NCBI RefSeq assembly: GCF_018325905.1
Contig: NZ_AP021901.1
Span: 3,844,001-3,908,000 of the forward strand
DNA: 64,000 nucleotides
Source of the DNA: Pseudomonas sp. St316
Lineage (GTDB): Bacteria > Pseudomonadota > Gammaproteobacteria > Pseudomonadales > Pseudomonadaceae
Direction: 5' to 3'
This document shows positions 24,134 to 48,800 of this stretch, piece by piece; position 1 is the first letter of the stretch; every line of letters begins with the position of its first letter. The notes below the pieces were generated by a model. It did no database searches, was not told where the DNA came from, and saw only the letters and a list, made by a program, of their open reading frames with translations. The position numbers and the translations under genes are program-made.

Positions 24134-27100
24134 ATGTTTTCATTTGAACACTGGATCGACGTGCTGCAAGCCAACGCCCAGCACTTCCCTCAGCGTGCCG
24201 CCCTGCATTTTCTGCCGGACGGCGTAGAGATCGGCGAAACCCTGACCTTTGCCCAACTGCACGAGCAATCCCGCTCCCTGGCGGCCGCGCTGCAAGCGCG
24301 TTATGCGCCGGGTGATCGGGTGTTGCTGATGCTGCCCAGCAGCCTCGACTACGCCCGCGCCTTCTGTGCCTGCCTGTATGCGGGCCTGATTGCCGTGCCA
24401 TTGTTTCCACCACCGTCGCGCAAACCGCGACACCTGGACCGCGTCCGCAACGTGGTGGTGGATGCCGAGCCTTCGCTGATTCTCGCCCCGGCGGACTATT
24501 GCGAAGGCTTGTTGGAGCTGGTGGAGGGTCGCGTCGAGGTGCTGACCGTCCAGGACCTGGGCACGCCACCGGCCAGCCAGTGGCAACGCCCGGCCATCGA
24601 TGGTTCGACCGTGGCCTTCCTGCAATACACCTCGGGCTCTACCGGTTCGCCCAAAGGCGTCGAGGTGCGTCAACGCAACCTGATCGCCAACGTCGAGCTG
24701 ATGCGCCAGGCGTACGATTTCAACGAGCACGGCGCCATGGTCAACTGGTTGCCGCTGTATCACGACATGGGCTTGATCGGCGGCCTGCTGGCCCCGCTCT
24801 ACAGCGGCATGCCGTGCTACCTGATGGCCTCCCAGACCTTCGTCAACGCGCCATCGACCTGGTTGCAGGCGTTGAGTCGCTACCGCGCCACCGTCAGTTT
24901 CGCCCCCAACTTCGCCTATGCCCTGTGCAACCGCGTGGTCAGCGATAACCTGATCGCGCAGCTCGACCTGAGCGCCTGGAAACACGCCATCAACGGCGCC
25001 GAACCGATCCACCCTGGCACCCTGGAGGTCTTCGCCCAGCGCTTTGCCGCGTGCGGCCTGAAACCGTTGGCCATCAGCCCCGGTTACGGCCAGGCCGAAG
25101 CGACCCTGTGCGTCAGCGCCACGCCGGCCGACGCCCTGCCCGTGGTGCTGCGCCTGGACAAGGCCGTGCTGGAAACCGGCCGCGTAGCCCTGGCGGCGGC
25201 CGATGCCGCCGCCGTGGAATTCGTCGCCTGTGGGTACCCGCAAGCCTTGCACAGCATCGCCATCGTCGACCCGCAGACCTTTGAGCGCTGTGCTGACGAT
25301 CGCATTGGCGAAGTCTGGCTCAAGGGCCCGAGCAACGCCGAATCCTATTGGAAGAACCCCGCTGCCACTCGCGAAGCCTTTGAGGCACGGATTGTCGGTT
25401 CATCGGAGCATTACCTGCGCTCCGGCGACCTGGGCTTCATGCACGAAGGCCAGGTGGTTATCTGTGGGCGGCTCAAGGACCTGTTGATTCTCAATGGGCG
25501 CAACCTCTACCCCCACGACATCGAATTCGCCATCACCGATGCCGAGCCGGGCATCCGCACCGGGCGCATCGCCGCATTCTCGGAAATGGACCCGGCCCTG
25601 GGCCGCGAGAAACTGGTGATCGTCGCCGAGCCACAGCGCAAGTTCGTCGACCCGGCACATCACCCGGCGCTGTTCGCGTCGATGCAAAACGCCGTGCGCG
25701 AAGCCGCCGATTGTGGCATCGATCAGATTGTGCTGGTGCAAGCCGGCACCATCCCGATGACCACCAGCGGCAAGATCGCCCGACAAGGTGCGCGCAAACA
25801 ACTGGCCGCGGGCACGTTGAGCATCATCGCCCAGAGCGGTGGCACGCTAGCCTCGAACGACGAGGTGCTTGACCTTGCTCAACTCAAGCACCTGGCGACC
25901 GAAACGCCGCAACAGGCCCAAGCCGCCTGCCGCCGATGGCTGGAACAAACGCTGCACGCGGTCAACCCGTACTTTTGCGCCCAGTTCGACCTCAGCCTCG
26001 TGGCCCAGGGCCTGGACTCCATCGGCCTGGCCGACTTCGCCGCTCGCTTGCACCGCGACCTGGGCTGGAACCTCGACACCCAAGCGCTGTTCGGCGAACA
26101 AACCCTTGGGCAATGGGCGCTGGCCTTGCAAGGCTTCCTGGAGCAAGCGCCGCCAACCGCCAAGACCTCGATCGAGCGCCTCGACACCCACCAGGGTCGT
26201 CAGTCATTCGCCCAGAGTCGCCTGTGGTTCCTGCGTCAGTTGAACCCGGACGACACCCAGCACAACCTGGTGCTGCACCTGCATCTGCAAGGGTCATTGG
26301 ACGTCGAGGCGCTGGCACTGCGCCTGAACACGCTGGTCGAGCGCCACGGTGTCTTGCGCACCGTCTACCACGACGGAGTCGCAGGCCCACAACAACGGGT
26401 GCTGCCGGCTTCGGCGGTTCCGCTGGCGCATCACGACTTGCGTGATCAGAGTGAGGCGCAGCAACAGCAGGCACTGCGCGACCACCTGGCCAACGAACAC
26501 GCCACACCGCTGGACCTGGACACCGGCCCCGTGCTGCGGGCGCAATTGCTCAGCCACGATGAACAGCGACATGACCTGCTGTTGACCCTGCACCACATCG
26601 CTTTCGATGGGCGCTCGGCGCAAGTGCTGCTGGCGGAGCTGGCCGGCTCGGCAGACGCCTCGTCGCCGGTGCAGTACCTCGACTTCGCCCAATGGGAAGC
26701 CCGACACTGGAGCGAACAAAGGGTCGCCACCGAGCAGGACTTCTGGCGCGAACACCTGGCCGGCATACCGCAGTCGCTGGACCTGGGTGACCGCGGCAAA
26801 GCCCAAGGCCAGCACCACCTGGACTTCAGCGTGCCCCAGGCCAGCTGCGAACGGCTGGCGACACTGGCCCGCGAGCAAGGCATGACCTTGTTCATGCTGT
26901 TGCTGGCCAGCTACCAACTGGTGCTCAAGCAACTGGGCGGCCAGCAGCAGTTTTTGCTGGGCACCGACGTCAGCGGCCGGCCACTGGCCGAGCACAACGA
27001 CGTCATCGGTTTCTTCGTCAACCAGTTGACCCTGCGCTGCGACTTGCTTGGCGAACCGACCCTGGCCGGTTTCCTCAAACGGGTTCGTGATGAGGCGCGC

Positions 27101-27562
27101 CTGGCTTATGCCCATCAAGGCTTGCCTTTCGATCTGGTGGTCTCGGCGCTCGCGCCGCAACGCCGCTCCGGTCACTCGCCGCTGTTCCAGGTCAAGCTCA
27201 ACTATCAACCCTCACGGGTGACTCCGACCGCCATTGCCGGCGCGCACTTGTCTGCGCTGGAGGTGGCACAGGCACCGGGGGATTTCCACTTGGTACTCGA
27301 CCTGGTGCACGACAACGAAGGCCTCGCCGCAACCCTCAAGTATCGCGGCGAATACTTCGACCAGGACCGTGCCTTGCGCCTGCAACACCTGTGGACGGGC
27401 CTGCTGGAACAACTACACACCCTGTTGGACGAGCCGCTGCCGGCATTGGCCGAGCGCATCGACAACTGGGACCAGGCCTTTGCCCGTGAGCGACAACAGT
27501 CACAGGCGCAGGCCGGTCGCAGCCAGATGATGCAAGCCAAACGTCGCTCCTTGTCCCTTTAA
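24134..27562 (+). CDS. Fatty acyl-AMP ligase - carrier - condensation NRPS starter
   Basis: A 1142-residue starter. Residues about 1-590 are a fatty acyl-AMP ligase (QYTSGSTGSPKGV, YGQAEATL, GDLGFMHEGQ). A carrier domain follows, with its serine in GLDSIGLADFA (about residue 626). Then comes a full condensation domain (about 690-1115) with an intact HHIAFDGRS site. It activates a free fatty acid, loads it on the carrier, and condenses it with the first amino acid held by the next NRPS; in the corrugatin family the acyl group is octanoyl. The ATG at 24134 lies 7 bases after the hydroxylase stop; the longer frame overlaps that gene and is rejected. There is no adenylation domain after the C domain, so the chain continues in trans. 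Confidence 0.88.
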   Translation: MFSFEHWIDVLQANAQHFPQRAALHFLPDGVEIGETLTFAQLHEQSRSLAAALQARYAPGDRVLLMLPSSLDYARAFCACLYAGLIAVPLFPPPSRKPRHLDRVRNVVVDAEPSLILAPADYCEGLLELVEGRVEVLTVQDLGTPPASQWQRPAIDGSTVAFLQYTSGSTGSPKGVEVRQRNLIANVELMRQAYDFNEHGAMVNWLPLYHDMGLIGGLLAPLYSGMPCYLMASQTFVNAPSTWLQALSRYRATVSFAPNFAYALCNRVVSDNLIAQLDLSAWKHAINGAEPIHPGTLEVFAQRFAACGLKPLAISPGYGQAEATLCVSATPADALPVVLRLDKAVLETGRVALAAADAAAVEFVACGYPQALHSIAIVDPQTFERCADDRIGEVWLKGPSNAESYWKNPAATREAFEARIVGSSEHYLRSGDLGFMHEGQVVICGRLKDLLILNGRNLYPHDIEFAITDAEPGIRTGRIAAFSEMDPALGREKLVIVAEPQRKFVDPAHHPALFASMQNAVREAADCGIDQIVLVQAGTIPMTTSGKIARQGARKQLAAGTLSIIAQSGGTLASNDEVLDLAQLKHLATETPQQAQAACRRWLEQTLHAVNPYFCAQFDLSLVAQGLDSIGLADFAARLHRDLGWNLDTQALFGEQTLGQWALALQGFLEQAPPTAKTSIERLDTHQGRQSFAQSRLWFLRQLNPDDTQHNLVLHLHLQGSLDVEALALRLNTLVERHGVLRTVYHDGVAGPQQRVLPASAVPLAHHDLRDQSEAQQQQALRDHLANEHATPLDLDTGPVLRAQLLSHDEQRHDLLLTLHHIAFDGRSAQVLLAELAGSADASSPVQYLDFAQWEARHWSEQRVATEQDFWREHLAGIPQSLDLGDRGKAQGQHHLDFSVPQASCERLATLAREQGMTLFMLLLASYQLVLKQLGGQQQFLLGTDVSGRPLAEHNDVIGFFVNQLTLRCDLLGEPTLAGFLKRVRDEARLAYAHQGLPFDLVVSALAPQRRSGHSPLFQVKLNYQPSRVTPTAIAGAHLSALEVAQAPGDFHLVLDLVHDNEGLAATLKYRGEYFDQDRALRLQHLWTGLLEQLHTLLDEPLPALAERIDNWDQAFARERQQSQAQAGRSQMMQAKRRSLSL

Positions 27563-27579
27563 CCGAGTCGGATGCCGTT

Positions 27580-28626
27580 ATGTCTATCGTGCCCCCATCG
27601 CCACGCGCCCTCGGCGCCGTGCGTCGCAAAGCCATGAACGTCTCGGAACAACAATTGGTCACCGAGCGCCTGCTCAGCCCGGACCACGCCCTGCCGCTGG
27701 TGATCGAGCCGGCGGTCAGTGGTGTCGATCTCGTCGCCTGGGCCGCCCGGGAACGCGAGTCGCTGGAAAAGAAACTGCTGCAGTACGGCGCCCTGCTGTT
27801 TCGCGGCTTCAACGTCGCCTCCGTCGAGCAGTTCGACCAGGTGATCGCCGCGCTCTCCCCCGGCGCACTGGAATACATGTTCCGCGCCTCGCCCCGGACA
27901 CGGGTCGGCGGCAACATCTACACCTCGACCGACTACCCGGCCGACCAGATGATTTTCCCCCACAACGAACACTCCTATTCACCACGCTTCCCGCTGCGGC
28001 TGTTCTTCTACTGCCAACTGCCGTCCGAGACCGGTGGTGAAACACCGATTGGCTCGACCCGCGCCGTGAAGGCCGGGATCAGCGCGCAGATCGAAGCGCG
28101 TTTCCGGGAAAAAGGCGTGCTGTACGTTCGCAACTACGGCGACGGTTTCGGCCTGCCGTGGCAAACCGTATTCCAGTCCGAAGACCGCGGCGAAGTGGAG
28201 GCCTACTGCGCCAGCGTCGGCATCGAAGTGGAATGGAAAGACAACAATCGCCTGCGCACCCGCCAACGCGGGCCAGCCGTGGTGCGCCACCCGCGCACTG
28301 GCGAAGAGGTCTGGTTCAACCACGCCACCTTCTTCCACATCAGCACCCTGCCTGAGCGAATCCGCGATTCGCTGCAAAGCAACTTCAACGACCTCGACTT
28401 GCCCACCAACACCTTTTATGGCGATGGCGAACCGATCGAGCCGCACGTATTGCAATCGCTGCGTGCGGCCTACCTCGATTCCCTGGTGCGGTTCAGTTGG
28501 CAGCAGGGGGACGTGTTGTTCATTGACAACATGCTCGCCGTGCACGGTCGCGAACCCTTTACCGGCAAGCGCGCCATCATGACCGGCATGGCTGAAGCCC
28601 TGCTGTCGAGCGACGTTGCCGTCTGA
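27580..28626 (+). CDS. SyrP/TauD-type Fe(II)/2-oxoglutarate hydroxylase (standalone 2), probable histidyl beta-hydroxylase
   Basis: A 348-residue dioxygenase like the product of 23149-24126: ALLFRGFNVAS, iron-binding HxE in FPHNEHSY, ETGGETPIGS, and AVHGREPFTGKRA at the C-terminus. It lies between the starter and the one-module NRPS whose adenylation code looks like His and whose N-terminal condensation-like domain is degenerate. By position I infer that it beta-hydroxylates the His residue on that module. It starts 17 bases after the upstream stop. Confidence 0.8.
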   Translation: MSIVPPSPRALGAVRRKAMNVSEQQLVTERLLSPDHALPLVIEPAVSGVDLVAWAARERESLEKKLLQYGALLFRGFNVASVEQFDQVIAALSPGALEYMFRASPRTRVGGNIYTSTDYPADQMIFPHNEHSYSPRFPLRLFFYCQLPSETGGETPIGSTRAVKAGISAQIEARFREKGVLYVRNYGDGFGLPWQTVFQSEDRGEVEAYCASVGIEVEWKDNNRLRTRQRGPAVVRHPRTGEEVWFNHATFFHISTLPERIRDSLQSNFNDLDLPTNTFYGDGEPIEPHVLQSLRAAYLDSLVRFSWQQGDVLFIDNMLAVHGREPFTGKRAIMTGMAEALLSSDVAV

Positions 28627-28731
28627 CATTCAACGGGGCCACCCGCCGTTCGCAGGAGGCTTGCCCGACAGGTGTCCAGCAAGCCCCGGCGTCTGTGCGG
28701 TGATCCAGGCCCAAGCCCTTTTCCAGTCGAG

Positions 28732-31700
28732 ATGAACATGAGCGGACTTCAAGGTTTTCGTATTTCGCCGCAACAGGCATCGGTTTACCCCCACATCAAC
28801 GGTGCGGCACAGCACCCGTTCAGCTGTCATTTGCAATGGTCGCTGTCGCAACCGCTAGACATCGCGGCCTTGAACAACCGCTTGCAAGCCCTGGTGGCCG
28901 GCAGTGAGATCCTGCGCACGCGGCTGATGCCCGTGCTCGGCCTGCGCGACCCGGTGCAGGTGATTGATGAAGCCGGTGCACTGGCGGTGAACGTCCAGGA
29001 CCTGCGCCAGCACAACCGCGCCGACCAGGACGCCGCGCTGACTCGGCTCGCCGATCAACCCCGTGACTGGACAACTCCACTGCACGTGACCCTGCTGCGC
29101 CTGTCCGATGACCAAGCGGTCCTGGACCTGGCGGCGGCCAGCAGCCACTTCGACCTCGCCAGCCTGAAATGGCTGGCCGGCGCAATGCTGCACGACACCC
29201 CCACGGACCTGTCCGACACCCTGCAGTACGCCGATTACGCCGAATGGCGCTGGAGCCTGGTTGAAGAGGCACCGGACCATCCGGGCGTGAGCTTCTGGAA
29301 ACCCTCGGGCGAAACCGAACAGGCCACTTTGCAGCTGCCGCTCGAAGTGGCCCTCGAGGGCGGATTTGCGCCGACCCGATTGGACCTGGCGTTGCCGGCC
29401 GACCTCGCTCGTCATCCGGCCCTGACCCCGGACCTGTTGCTGGCGGCATGGACAGTGGTGCTGGGACGATTGGCCGGCCAGCAACAGGTGCCGCTCACCC
29501 TGATCCATGAAAGTCGCGGCGCGGAACTGGAGAACACCCTGGGCCTGTTCGAGCAGTGCCTGCCCGTGAGCATCGAACTGGATGCCCAGGCGACCCTCCT
29601 GGAGCAATGCACACAAGTGGCCGCCACCCTGGAACGGGCCGTCGGCTGGCAGGACTATTACACCGGCCACCTCAACGCCGGCTATGCCTTTGCCTGGCGC
29701 ACGGGCGACGCCCAAGAGCGCCATGCCAGCGCGGTGATGAACCCGCTGAAGGCTTGCCTGAACGTACGCCAGTTGCCCGACAGCCTGCACGCACAGCTGG
29801 TCTACGACCGCCATGCCCTCAGCGCCGACGCCGCGGGCTGCCTCGCCGAGCAATGGCGGCAACTGCTGCAAGGCGCCCTGGCTGAACCGCAACGGGCCTG
29901 GGCCCAACTGCCCCTGGGTGGAGTGCTGCAAACACAGTTGATCGGCCGCGACGCGAGTATGCCGTCCATCGAACCGGTAACGCTGGTGGAATTGATTGCC
30001 CGTCAGGTTCGCCAGCAGCCGAACGCCATCGCCCTCAGCGACCAGGACGGCGACCTGAGCTACAGCCGCCTCGACGCCTGCGCCACGCAACTGGCCCATC
30101 GACTGGTCGCCGCCGGCATCGGTGCAGGAGTGCCCGTCGGCATCCTGTTCGCCCGCAGCAACGCGGCCATTGTCGCCATGCTCGCCGTCTTGAAAGCCGG
30201 TGGCGCCTACGTGCCAATCGACCCGACCTACCCGGCCGATCGTCGCGCCTACATGCTCGCCGACAGCGCCATTGCCCACATCGTGGTCAGCGCCGAACTG
30301 GCCGACAGTGTACCGGCCAATCTGCAACGCTTCGTGCTGAATGAGCTGACAACCCAGGACCTCGGCGATGTGCCGGCGCTGCCGTTGCCGGACGCGAACG
30401 ACCTCGCCTACTTGATCTACACCTCGGGCTCTACCGGTGCGCCGAAAGCCGTGGAAATCAGCCATGGCGCACTGAGCTTCTCGACCCAGGTGCGCATGAC
30501 CACCTATGACACCCCAGTGCGCGCCTACTTGCTGCTGTCGTCGTTCGCCTTCGACAGCTCGGTCGCCGGGATTTTCTGGACCCTGGCCCAAGGCGGACGC
30601 CTGGTCTTGCCCGCCCCAGGGGAAGAGCTGGAAATGTCCCGCCTGGCGCAACTGATTGCCCAGCATCAGGTCAGCCACGGCCTGTCGCTGCCGTCGCTGT
30701 ACCAGGCCCTGCTCGATCAACTGCAACGCAGCGCAGGCACCGACAGCCTCGCCTGCTGGATCGTCGCCGGTGAAGCCTGCCCGCCGTCACTGATCGCGCA
30801 ACATAGCAAGACCCTGCCCCACGCCCGGCTGGTGAATGAATACGGTCCCACGGAAGCCACCGTCTGGGCCACCTATGAGGTGCTGGAGCCCAGCCGGAAC
30901 GTCAGCATCGGTCGTCCGATCGCCGGCATGGACCTGCGCCTGCTGAACGAATTCGACACCGCCTGTGGCATCGGTGAGCCGGGGGAAATCGTCCTCGCCG
31001 GCCCAACCCTGGCTCGCGGCTACCGCCACAAGCCCGAAGAAACCACCAAGGCCTTCGTCACCCTGGCCGACGGCACCCGTGCCTACCGCACCGGCGACCT
31101 GGCGTGCTGGCTGGCCGACGGGCGCCTGGCGTTCCTCGGGCGCAAAGACCATCAGGTCAAGGTTCGCGGCTACCGCATCGAGCTGGGGGAAATCGAACGC
31201 CAGCTGTGCAGCCACAGCGACGTGCGCGAAGCCGCGGTGATCGTCCAGGAACACGCCGCCGGCAAGCGCCTGCTCGCCTACATCCTGGCCGCCCACGGCT
31301 ACGCACCGGACTCGGAAGCGATCAAGCGCTTCCTCGGCGAACGCCTGCCGTCGTACATGGTGCCGGCCCTGGTGCTGACCCTGGCGAGCTTTCCGCGCAC
31401 GCCCAACGGCAAGCTCGACACCCGTCAATTGCCCGACCCCGACTCGTTCGACGAAAGCGCCCACGTGGCGCCGCGCAACGCCATGGAAACCGCTCTGCAA
31501 GCCATCGTCGCCAAGGTCTTGAAGCTCTCGACAGTGAGCGTCACCGACAACTTTTTCGCCATCGGCGGCGACTCGATCCTGAGCCTGCAAGTGGTGGCCC
31601 AGGCCCATGAGCAAGGCATCGCGCTCTCGGCCAAGCAAGTCTTCGAACGCCAGACCATCGCGGCGATGGCCGAGGTCGCGCAACCGCTGGCGCCGAGCGC

Positions 31701-31800
31701 CGCCGAGCCGCAGGCCGACAGCACCGAGTTCAGCGCCTCGGGCCTGTCCGATGACGAAATGCAAGCGCTGATGGCCGAACTGGACGAGGCCGACCAGTGA
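28732..31800 (+). CDS. NRPS module 1: degenerate C (interface-like) - A(His) - T
   Basis: A 1022-residue one-module NRPS. Residues about 1-410 align with condensation domains, but the catalytic HHxxxDG is replaced by SSHFDLAS, so it cannot condense. Such dead domains are described as interface domains that recruit the partner hydroxylase. The A domain (about 430-930) has YTSGSTGAPKAV, NEYGPTEATVW and NGKLDTRQL; my hand-read code is DSALIAEVWK, which I take as His-type. The carrier is GGDSILSLQ (about 945). Condensation with the acyl group must come from the C domain at the end of the starter protein. The start is ATG 28732 or 28738; the frame upstream to 28672 looks non-coding. Confidence 0.85.
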   Translation: MNMSGLQGFRISPQQASVYPHINGAAQHPFSCHLQWSLSQPLDIAALNNRLQALVAGSEILRTRLMPVLGLRDPVQVIDEAGALAVNVQDLRQHNRADQDAALTRLADQPRDWTTPLHVTLLRLSDDQAVLDLAAASSHFDLASLKWLAGAMLHDTPTDLSDTLQYADYAEWRWSLVEEAPDHPGVSFWKPSGETEQATLQLPLEVALEGGFAPTRLDLALPADLARHPALTPDLLLAAWTVVLGRLAGQQQVPLTLIHESRGAELENTLGLFEQCLPVSIELDAQATLLEQCTQVAATLERAVGWQDYYTGHLNAGYAFAWRTGDAQERHASAVMNPLKACLNVRQLPDSLHAQLVYDRHALSADAAGCLAEQWRQLLQGALAEPQRAWAQLPLGGVLQTQLIGRDASMPSIEPVTLVELIARQVRQQPNAIALSDQDGDLSYSRLDACATQLAHRLVAAGIGAGVPVGILFARSNAAIVAMLAVLKAGGAYVPIDPTYPADRRAYMLADSAIAHIVVSAELADSVPANLQRFVLNELTTQDLGDVPALPLPDANDLAYLIYTSGSTGAPKAVEISHGALSFSTQVRMTTYDTPVRAYLLLSSFAFDSSVAGIFWTLAQGGRLVLPAPGEELEMSRLAQLIAQHQVSHGLSLPSLYQALLDQLQRSAGTDSLACWIVAGEACPPSLIAQHSKTLPHARLVNEYGPTEATVWATYEVLEPSRNVSIGRPIAGMDLRLLNEFDTACGIGEPGEIVLAGPTLARGYRHKPEETTKAFVTLADGTRAYRTGDLACWLADGRLAFLGRKDHQVKVRGYRIELGEIERQLCSHSDVREAAVIVQEHAAGKRLLAYILAAHGYAPDSEAIKRFLGERLPSYMVPALVLTLASFPRTPNGKLDTRQLPDPDSFDESAHVAPRNAMETALQAIVAKVLKLSTVSVTDNFFAIGGDSILSLQVVAQAHEQGIALSAKQVFERQTIAAMAEVAQPLAPSAAEPQADSTEFSASGLSDDEMQALMAELDEADQ

Positions 31801-31858
31801 AAGGCTCCTCCCGTCGCCCCGCCATCACCGTTGCCCCTTTTTACGCAGGACGCTTTCA

Positions 31859-45801
<13,943 letters not shown>

Positions 45802-45879
45802 CGAGCGACGCGGCGCCAGCGCAGGTCTCAGACCGGCGCGGCGCCTTGATCGACTCACTTGAGTTTTCAAGACTTTGAA

Positions 45880-48800
45880 ATGGACCAAGCAAGCATGAAC
45901 AACATCGAAGACATCTATTCCCTTTCGCCGACCCAGCACGGCCTGTTGTTCCACAGCGTCTATGAACCGGATTCGCGGGTGTATTACCAGCAGTTGAGCC
46001 TGGACATGAACGGCCCGCTGCAACTGAACGCGTTTCGCGGTGCCTGGCAGGCGCTGATGCAGCGCCACGCGGTACTGCGCAGTGCGTTTCTCTGGGAAGA
46101 ACTGGACGATGCCTACCAGGTGGTGCAACAGGAAGTGGCATTGCCCCTGACCGAACTGGACTGGCAAGACCACGCCGAGCCACAAGCCGCGCTGGAACAG
46201 TTGGCACTGGAGCAGCGGGCGCAACCCCTGGAACTGAATGACTCGCCGCTGATGCGCGTGTGCCTGGTGCGCCTGGCCCCGAGCGCTGGCACCTGATCTG
46301 GACCTTCCATCACATCCTCATGGACGGCTGGAGCGTCGGCATTGCCGTCCAGGAGTGGCTGGCGCTGTACTACGAACAAGCCCATGGCCGCCCCGCCGAC
46401 CTGGCGCCGACCCGCCCTTACCGGGACTACATCGCCTGGCTGGCGGAACAGGACATGGCCGCCACCGAAGGGTTCTGGCGCGAGCAGCTGCACGACGTCA
46501 GCGAGCCGACCCCGCTGCCCACCTTCGCCGTACGCCAGGCAGCACCTGCAGGGGCACCGTTCGCCGAACGGGAAAGTCTGCTGACGGCCAGCGAAACCGA
46601 GCAACTGGCCCACTTCGCCCGTCAGAACGACCTGACCATCAACACCCTGATCCAGGGCGCCTGGGCGCTGCTGCTGGGCCAACACGCCGGGCGTGACGAC
46701 GTGGTCTATGGCGTCACCGTCGCCGGGCGTCCGGAGAACCTGGCGGCAGTGGACAGCACCGTCGGGCTATTCATCAATACATTGCCGCTGCGTGTGCAAT
46801 GGGCTGACGAGCCGACGCTGGTAACCTGGCTGCAACACTTGCAGCAAGCCAACAGCGATCTGCGTCACCACGCCTATTTGCCGCTGGGCAAGCTCAAGTC
46901 GATGACGCGCATCGCCGCCGAACAGGCGCTGTTCGATTCGATCCTGGTGTTCGAGAACTTCCCGGTCACCGACGCGCTCAACCAGGACACCGGCGGCTTG
47001 AGCTTCAGTGCCCCGAGCAGCGAGCAGCAAGCCGACGGCATTACCCTCACCCAAGGCCGCAACCACTTCCCACTGTCGCTGATCGTGGTGCCGGACAAAC
47101 AACTGCACTACCTGATCAGCTACGACCGCAGTCGCTTCAGCGATGCCGAGGTCGCAGTGTTGTCGGCACAATTGCGCGCCATCCTGTTGGCGATGACGGC
47201 GCAAGCGCAGTGCCGGGTCAGCGAGCTTGAATGGCTGAGCCCTGAAGAACGCCAGCAACTGCTCGTGCAGGGCCGCGGCGTGCAACTGCCGGTGCCGCAT
47301 GTGTGCCTGCACCAGTGCTTTGAACAACAGGTGGCCGCTCACCCGGAACACCTGGCTGTCCGCGACCGTCATGTCGCCCTGACCTACCGTGAACTGGACC
47401 TGCAGGCCAACCGCCTCAGCCAGTATTTGCGCGCCCAGGGCATCGGCCACGACAGCGTCGTGGCACTGGCCCTGGAACGCAGCGCCGAATTCGTGATTGC
47501 CCTGCTGGCCACCCTCAAGGCCGGCGCCGCCTATCTGCCATTGGACCTCAAGCAGCCCGCCGGGCGCCTGGCCGATGTGCTGGTGGACAGCCGCGCCGCG
47601 CTGCTGATTGGCGCTGCCGCCTCGCCCCTGCTCAAAGGCCTGGCCGAACACACGCCGACGTTGTGGCTGGCGGAACACGCCGACGCCATCGCCTCCCAAC
47701 CAGACACGCCACCGGCCGTGGCCCACAGCCCGACTGACGCCGCCTACGTGATCTACACCTCGGGCTCCACCGGCACCCCCAAGGGTGTGGTGGTCGAGCA
47801 CCAGTCCATCGTCGATTACCTGACGGCGGTGCACGCGGTACTCAACCCTCCGCCGGCGGCCCGTTACGGCTTGCTGTCGAGCATCGCCGCCGATCTGGGC
47901 CACACCCAGCTGTTCGGCGCCCTGTGCAGTGGCGCCAGCTTGTTGCTGGTGGATGAAGACAGCGGTTTCAGCCCCCTGGCACTGGCCGAATTCTTCGAGC
48001 AACACCCGGTGGATGTGCTGAAGATCACCCCAAGCCATCTGGCCGGCCTGTTGCAGGCGCTGCCCGATGCCCGCCTGTTGCCGCGCGCCCTGCTGGTCTT
48101 CGGTGGCGACGCCCTCAGCCCGACGCTGCTGGAACAGGTCAACCGCCTGGCACCCGGGCTTCGGGTGTTCAATCACTATGGGCCGAGCGAAGCGACGGTC
48201 GGGGCAATTGCCACCGAACTGCCCGCGGGCCTGCGCAGCATCGCCCTTGGCCGACCGCTGCCGAACCGTCAACTGCAGGTGGTGGATGCCAACGGTCGGC
48301 TGGTGCCCACCGGGGTGTCCGGTGAGTTGCTGATCAACGGCGCCCTGGCCCGGGGTTACCTGCACCGCCTGGACCTGACCGCTGAACGCTTCCACCTCGA
48401 CGCCGATCAGCAACGCTGGTACCGCACTGGCGACCGCGTGCGCTGGCAAGTGGACGGCCAATTGGCATTCCTCGGCCGGGTCGACAGCCAGGTCAAGATC
48501 CGTGGCAACCGCCTGGAGCTGGGCGAAGTCGAGGCGCAGCTCAAGCGTCTGTCGCCGCTGATCGAACTGGCGCTGGTCCGCGCCGTGGAACTGGACGGTA
48601 GCCTGCGCCTGGTGGCCTACCTGGTCGCCAGCCAGTCGCTGTCCGCCACCAAGCTGCGTAACGACCTCGCTGCGCGGGTGCCGGACTACATGGTGCCGGC
48701 ACACTTCATCACCCTCGACGAACTGCCCCTGACCCGTAACGGCAAGGTCGATGTCCAGCGCCTGCCGCTCCCGCAAAAACCCACGGACGACAGCGCCACC

